Shown here: positions 59,171-64,000 of the stretch, piece by piece
Layout of the letters: each line of letters opens with the position of its first letter
Numbering within the stretch: position 1 is the first letter of the stretch
Assembly (NCBI GenBank): GCA_029959085.1
Contig: JARWIR010000016.1
Coordinates: 10,957,441-11,021,440 of the forward strand
Origin: Nemophila menziesii
Lineage: Eukaryota; Streptophyta; Magnoliopsida; Boraginales; Hydrophyllaceae
Reading direction: 5' to 3'
DNA length: 64,000 nucleotides
Translations under genes and position numbers: made by a program
The notes under the pieces: model-generated
Told to the model about the DNA's origin: nothing
What the model saw: the letters and a program-made list of their open reading frames with translations, nothing else
Database searches by the model: none

Positions 59171-60130
59171 AGTGGAGGGTAGGATAGTAAAATGTTTGTG
59201 GTCCAAATCTAACTGTGTGCCTTTATTTGAAGAATTATCTGGTTTGGACTTATTCTATAAAGTGGTGAAAAAGTAGGCTGTTAAAAGTATTTTCCTCAAT
59301 AATTGACTAGAAAATCTAAGGAACCAAACAAAGAAAGATCACTCCAATTGGATAGACCAATATTCTTCTGAGTACATTTAGGCAGCCCATCTACTGTACA
59401 AAGAAAGAGATGGTAGTATTTAGTTATTCAGATGTTTGATATTAGTGTGAAATGAAAACATAAATTTGAATAAAAATAATGAAAACATAAAAACTATCCT
59501 AGATCCTGCATTGATTAATCTGCATAAGACTAAAAAAAGAACCACAATTCAAATAATACCATCTGTCTGGACCACAGATACCCCATTCAATATCTAAGTT
59601 GGAGACTAGAACAAGAAACCAGAAGAGGCACAACTATCATCAAGCTCTAGGAAAATACATTGAACCATTTGCATAAAATTTCAAGCAAACTGAAACTCCA
59701 ACTTCTTCATAGATGAGAACTCAAGAAACCAAGACAAAGATGAGATCCTAGGTCTCTGGAGAGCCATTTCCAAAGAGAGGGGCAAGATTACTTAAACATT
59801 TCACACAAACTAAATGCCAACTATGTATACAAGGATTACAAGGATCAAATTGATCAGTTAATTGTCAAAGCAAAAAGGGAAGAGACGAGACAAAAACAAA
59901 AATAACATATGCAAGTAACATATGGTAACGTCAGGCGTCAACAACACTAATCACTCGTTCTAGTTATACTTTTTAGATATCACCTAAAAATCATATAACT
60001 CAGACTCATCAACTAAACACAACCCACATTAGCAATTTACAACTCAGAGTATCACTGGTCAAAAATGGAAAACGAATAACATAATTCAGCAGCAAATGAT
60101 CAAACTACTCCCAAATTAGTAGTTGTAATA
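59171..60130. other. 3' flank of the sphinganine hydroxylase pseudogene, duplicated block
   Basis: 59,480-59,690 is clearly homologous to 63,525-64,000 (AACTATCCTAGATCCT, TCTAAGTTGGAGAC, GGAAAATACATTGAACCA). No gene lies here; the stretch is what would be the downstream flank of the minus-strand gene. Confidence 0.65.
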
Positions 60131-60967
60131 CTATTCATTTATCAGTCTTGCCTCATAACCTCCTTCAGGTCTCTTTATCCCATAAAGGAAAGAACGACTG
60201 AGCATAATTATACTTTGTTCCTTGAAGTTGATGATGAATATCATGATAAGCTGTATTATTCTGAAACAAATAATGAAATACATTCCCAGAAAGCCACAGT
60301 CCACAATGATCATCCACAGTTTTTACCACGGTAAAACAAAAGAAAATCACGGCTGTTCGAGCAGTCATTCACGAGATAAGAAAAGAGATTGCACCACCAA
60401 ATGTGTCTAAAAGAAGACCCCTTCGTGGATGATTATACAATGCACCAATGGCATATGGTCCAACTAATATATGGTGTTGAGAATGGACATGTTGATATAA
60501 GTATTTGTTCTGGTGCATGTATCGATGCATAAAATACTGACATGTATCCATTACTAACATTGCGATTATTCTTTTGTAAAACTTGGAAAGGAAGTGATGG
60601 TTGAACTATAATTTCTAATGAGCTCGCCATTGATGTTAGCTACACAATACACAATAGATCAAATTGATTAGTCTACAAAAATAAAAATAAAAATAGGTAA
60701 GAACTAGAAATTTTCCCATTAAAATGTTACCGGGAAGAGCAATTGCGCGACAATGACTTGAGCGAGCTGTTTCAAAAGCACACCTTTAATTACAGATGAT
60801 AATGGCACTATATTTTTCTCACTCTCCTCTGATTTGGTGTGTAACCTATACTTTTCTAAAGGAGGAAGCAGCTGATAAAACCCTGCATACACCCAATACA
60901 CTACTATAGGAGCAAATGTTCCCATTGCTTCATCACTCGCATACCCTTCCCAAAACACCATCTTCAA
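60131..60967 (-). pseudogene. sphinganine C4-hydroxylase (SBH-type) pseudogene
   Basis: Relic of an ER fatty-acid-hydroxylase-family enzyme that turns sphinganine into phytosphingosine. Exon 1 is 60,967-60,731 (79 codons; GTFAPIVVYWVYAGFYQLLP, SSVIKGVLLKQLAQVIVAQL). Intron 60,730-60,640 is GT-AG. Exon 2 is 60,639-60,131. All three di-iron histidine motifs remain: HRYMH, HSQHH and HDIHH. Three lesions break it: a 1-bp insertion near 60,594, a nonsense TGA at 60,369-60,371 (a Gly codon in relatives), and a deletion of about 35-40 bp near 60,175 with a frame change, removing the segment before EGGYEAR. The intron shows that it is not a processed copy. A second copy of the surrounding DNA at the right window end suggests a nearby paralogue. 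Confidence 0.85.
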
Positions 60968-61149
60968 TTTGCAACAAACGCAAAATCTTGCTCTTTTAGC
61001 CTCAAATACTTGAAAATTTATGAAAAATGAAGATTCTTTACTTCATAAAGTATTTAAAGGAAAATACTTCCTGACACAGACTTTTTGAATTCATCTTTGA
61101 AATGTAACTGCTCATGAAGGTGGAAAAGTTTGATAGAAGGAAGGAAATG

Positions 61150-62650
61150 TTTTATTAATAATATATGTTGGTCTATTTGAAATGGTAAATAAATAAATAT
61201 CTGGAATGATGAATGGATCCCTATAGATAAACATTTTGTCAAGCCTGTTGGATGTAATGTGGAAGTTGTTTCTAATTTAATGCTACCTGCTCTTGAGGGT
61301 TGGAACAAAAATATTTTACATGAATTATTTGATGAAAATGTTGTAGCAACCATCTGTAAGTTAGATATTCCCTCTTTCTATTGCATTGACACACCATATT
61401 AGACTTGTTCAATGAGTGGAGATGTAACAGTTAATAAATGTTATAACAAGATTTGGAAGGCTCAACAGATTCATGAAAGAAATAACAATAGTAAGTAGGG
61501 CACTAGTTCTTTCAAATTGGAAATCAAAGATTGAAAATTTATTTGGCAGTTACAAGTTTTGCTAAAAATTAAAAATATTATTTGGAAATGTTATGAAAAT
61601 GGTCTAGCAACAAATGAAAATAGATATAAAAGGAGATCAATTTAATCTCCTATTTGTGAATTATGTGGTGAATAGGAAGAAACAGATGATCATTTGATTT
61701 TTCAATGCTCATGGACAAGAGTTGTTTGGCTTGCTAGTCCCTTGTCCTTTGTCACTTTAGTTGAACCCTCCTGCAACTTTCAGAAATGGATCTCTTTTCT
61801 CAGGCTATGTTCCATTGATAAAGCTGACAGTATACCTGATTTAGGAGAAATTGCACTCTTTATTGTTTGGTTTATCTGGAAAGGAAGGAATGAATATTTG
61901 TTTAAAGGAATTACTCCTAACCCTTTAAGTACAGTTTAAAAAACTATTATAGCATATGATGAGTATAAAAGAGCAAACTTTAATACTACACAGGCTAATC
62001 AAAATAACAATAATGGCCCTTGGAACAGAGCTAATGATCTGATTAGTATGAACATGAATTGTTTATCTACTAATAATATTCCTGAAGTTGAGCTGAATAG
62101 CAAAACTAAATAGTTCCCCCACCCCCCCCCCCCCCCCCTCCCCTCTAGCGGAAAATTTAAGATAAACTGTGATTCGTTAGTTATTTTAAAAACTAATAAA
62201 GCTGCCTTTGCGTGTGTTTTAAGAAACTCCACAGGACAACTTGTTGAAGGTTTTGCGAAAGAATCAACACTAATTCTATTGAGGATGCTGAAGGATAGGG
62301 AATATATGCTGCTTGTGAGATGACATCGAAATATCCAACTGGAAGTATTCAAATAAAAAGTGATAATTGTAGAATAGTTGATTAAATTAATGTAAAATGT
62401 AAAATGTCTAGTATTACTAAGGTTTTGGTTAGAAATATTATGTTTTGTAAGGATATGTATAAGCTAGAAATCTCTTTTGTTAAGAGAGCTAACAACAAGA
62501 TAGCGGATGGTTGGCCAAACAAAAACTCAGAGGAGAATTGTTTGGTCTTTGGAGTTCTTTCCTTTTCAATTAATTACGCTTTTAAGGCTAGACTTTGAAT
62601 AAATAGAATTGGTTAACTTGTAATATTTTGTGATTTATGAAAGAATATTT
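61150..62650 (+). mobile_element. LINE 3' fragment (zf-RVT and RNase H-like), dead
   Basis: The frames give NIWNDEWIPIDKHFVKPVG, the zf-RVT finger (SPICELCGE...DDHLIFQCSWTRVVW), a linker (ALFIVWFIWKGRNEYLF), and an RNase H-like part (FKINCDSLVILKTNKAAFAC, EISFVKRANNKIADGWPN) ending at 62,598. Many stops and frame changes are present. It differs from the two other LINEs in the window. An A-rich end lies near 62,655. It separates the two copies of the duplicated hydroxylase block. Confidence 0.75.
62116..62145. repeat. poly-C tract (G-run on minus strand)
   Basis: About 28 C in 30 bases, interrupted only by A and T. The complementary G-run could form G-quadruplex structure; length is likely to be unstable. 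Confidence 0.9.
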
Positions 62651-62959
62651 TTGACTAAAAAGAAAAAAGAATTAGACCAAGTAGACTTCTTGTTAACAAA
62701 CACATAGGTATTAGTGATGTTACTAACAAATATTAAACTTTGTCCCTTTAGTGTTCAACTTTAGTAGGCGTCCTTCTAGTTGGTTTGGTTTAGAGATAAC
62801 AGATATTTCTTAAATAATATAATCTTGTAACTCTTTTTATATATATTGTATGTTTGTTAAGTTGGAAAATACTTTAATTTTAGTAACCGTGAAATGCTGA
62901 TGAAGCCAAATTACTTCAAATATGGTTCAATTCATGGAGTTCTTAATTCATCACCTAGT
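62651..62959. other. spacer between LINE remnant and duplicated block
   Basis: AT-rich; nothing recognisable. Confidence 0.4.
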
Positions 62960-64000
62960 TCTTAGTGAATCAAAGGTGATTATAATTTTTTTAAAGATTA
63001 TGAATAAAATTTTAAATTGAATTTTTAATTGAAATAACAATAAAACATTAATAATGTCACACGAATTAAGGAAGAAGTTTTGTTAAGAAAGATCATTAAT
63101 GTTGAATTTGAAAATTTTGACTTAAAATGTTTGATATTGAAAAATATCATTAGAATGTCCTTAAATGTTTTTCAATATTTGAATTTTTATTTATAGGAGA
63201 ATAATTATAAAAAAGATTGTTCATTTATATGACATTTAATTTTTACTTCATATAATATTAGATTTGTCCTAAATTGTCAACCTACTACAATTTAAGTAAA
63301 AATAATTATATTTCCTAATATAATATAATTTAATTATATATTATTCATTTATTGAAAAAATTTATCAAAAATATAAATATGAAACAACTTATTATGAAAA
63401 AGTATTTTCATCAATATATATTTATTAATATCAAATTAATAACAGTTATAAATTTTATGAATATTTATTTTAGTTAGGAGAGAACTGAAAAGATATTTTT
63501 AATTATATGATCAGACCTTAAAAACACAAAAAACTATCCTAGATCCTCATAAACACTAAGAACAACCATAAGTAAATCTATATTATATTTCAGAATTTTT
63601 TCTACGGTCCAGATTTACCCGCATAAGTGGTGGCCAGGATTAAATCTGGTCAAACATAAATGGTGGTCAGAATTCAATCTGGCTAAACATAAGTGATGGC
63701 CAAGATTGATTCTGGCCCCTTCACCCAAAAAACCTGGGTTCGATTCCCGTCAACGGAATTAATTTTTGCTTTAGTGTCTTCAGACACGGGTTTTACCTAG
63801 TTCATCTATATTAATCTGAACAGGACTAAAACAAGAACCACAATTTAGAAAATACCTCCTGTTTGGACCACAGATAGCCCATTCAGAATCTAAGTTGGAG
63901 ACCTAGCAATTGTCATTCAATCCCGAGTTAATAACAACATGAGAACAGAATAGGCACAACTTTCATCAAGCTAGAGGAAAATACATTGAACCAGCAAACT
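62960..64000. repeat. right copy of the duplicated block (runs off the window)
   Basis: 62,960-63,480 matches 56,786-57,410, and 63,525-64,000 (minus an insertion) matches 59,480-59,690. In the left copy the hydroxylase stop lies ~460 bp beyond the GGAAAATACATTGAACC word; by that spacing the corresponding gene would begin near 64,450, outside the window. Confidence 0.65.
63586..63803. mobile_element. 218-bp insertion with 10-bp target duplication, SINE-like B box
   Basis: ATCTATATTA occurs exactly at 63,576-63,585 and 63,804-63,813. The DNA between is absent from the paralogous stretch near 59,500. It contains a perfect B-box consensus (GGTTCGATTCC, about 63,729-63,739) and three diverged ~45-bp units of the form CATAAGTGGTGGCCAGGATT. 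No A-tail was seen, so it is not a textbook SINE. Confidence 0.65.

Noticed and set aside
63700..63760. Possible tRNA gene because of GGTTCGATTCC
   Set aside because: No acceptor stem, D-arm or anticodon arm can be folded around the B box; better explained by the 218-bp insertion.
1..64000. CRISPR array, bacterial operon or phage signatures
   Set aside because: The spliced genes and plant transposons show a nuclear plant genome; the tandem arrays lack repeat-spacer structure.

Overview
This is 64 kb of AT-rich, repeat-dense nuclear DNA from a eudicot plant. The evidence is intron-rich genes with GT-AG introns, a DYW-class PPR gene, plant sphinganine C4-hydroxylase and capping-protein sequences, and a typical plant transposon mix: Athila-like Ty3/gypsy, Ty1/copia, L1 LINEs, MULE, hAT and SINE. 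I cannot name the species. Three intact genes account for about 5.5 kb of coding sequence; most of the rest is transposon sequence in various stages of decay.

Layout. Positions 1-6.7 kb hold a two-exon fragment of an unknown gene (-), two small tandem arrays, a SINE with target duplications, a hAT-like MITE, a solo Athila-type LTR and a GC-rich repeat that ends just upstream of the first intact gene. That gene, 6.84-10.09 kb (+), is a 14-exon tRNA pseudouridine synthase of the PUS3/DEG1 type (436 aa). Positions 10-21.9 kb are a copia 3' end with its LTR, then a tandem array of 270-bp units derived from an RNase H-like coding sequence and broken by a 5'-truncated LINE, then unassigned DNA. A frameshifted coiled-coil/transmembrane gene lies at 22 kb. 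The beta subunit of F-actin capping protein (8 exons, 256 aa) is at 23.84-26.28 kb. An 867-bp hAT-like element is at 27 kb. A DYW-type PPR gene (576 aa, no intron) is at 28.13-29.86 kb.

Positions 31-37.5 kb are a decayed Mutator-like element: an Ulp1-like protease sequence on + and a mudrA-like transposase on -, with repeats between them. A copia-type LTR follows (38.5-39.4 kb). Positions 40.0-54.5 kb are one L1 LINE on the minus strand, split by a 9,747-bp LTR retrotransposon (41,960-51,706) with complete LTRs, a 5-bp target duplication, gag, protease and an Athila-type extra ORF, but no recognisable reverse transcriptase. It is therefore non-autonomous.

The right end, 56.8-64 kb, looks like a tandem duplication of a sphinganine C4-hydroxylase locus. 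The left copy is a pseudogene with three lesions; only the flank of the right copy is visible, so its gene should lie just beyond the window. A LINE remnant, a GC-rich repeat and a 218-bp insertion have since entered the duplicated blocks.

The intact genes do unrelated housekeeping jobs: tRNA modification, actin capping and probably organellar RNA editing. The PUS3 and PPR genes match what I recall as adjacent Arabidopsis loci (At1g34150/At1g34160), so that part may be old synteny stretched by transposons. I found no clearly new multi-gene system. The most novel items are the RT-less Athila derivative with two hairpin-plus-polypurine modules, the ABAB array of RNase H-derived units, and one motif shared by a tandem array and by introns of two neighbouring genes.
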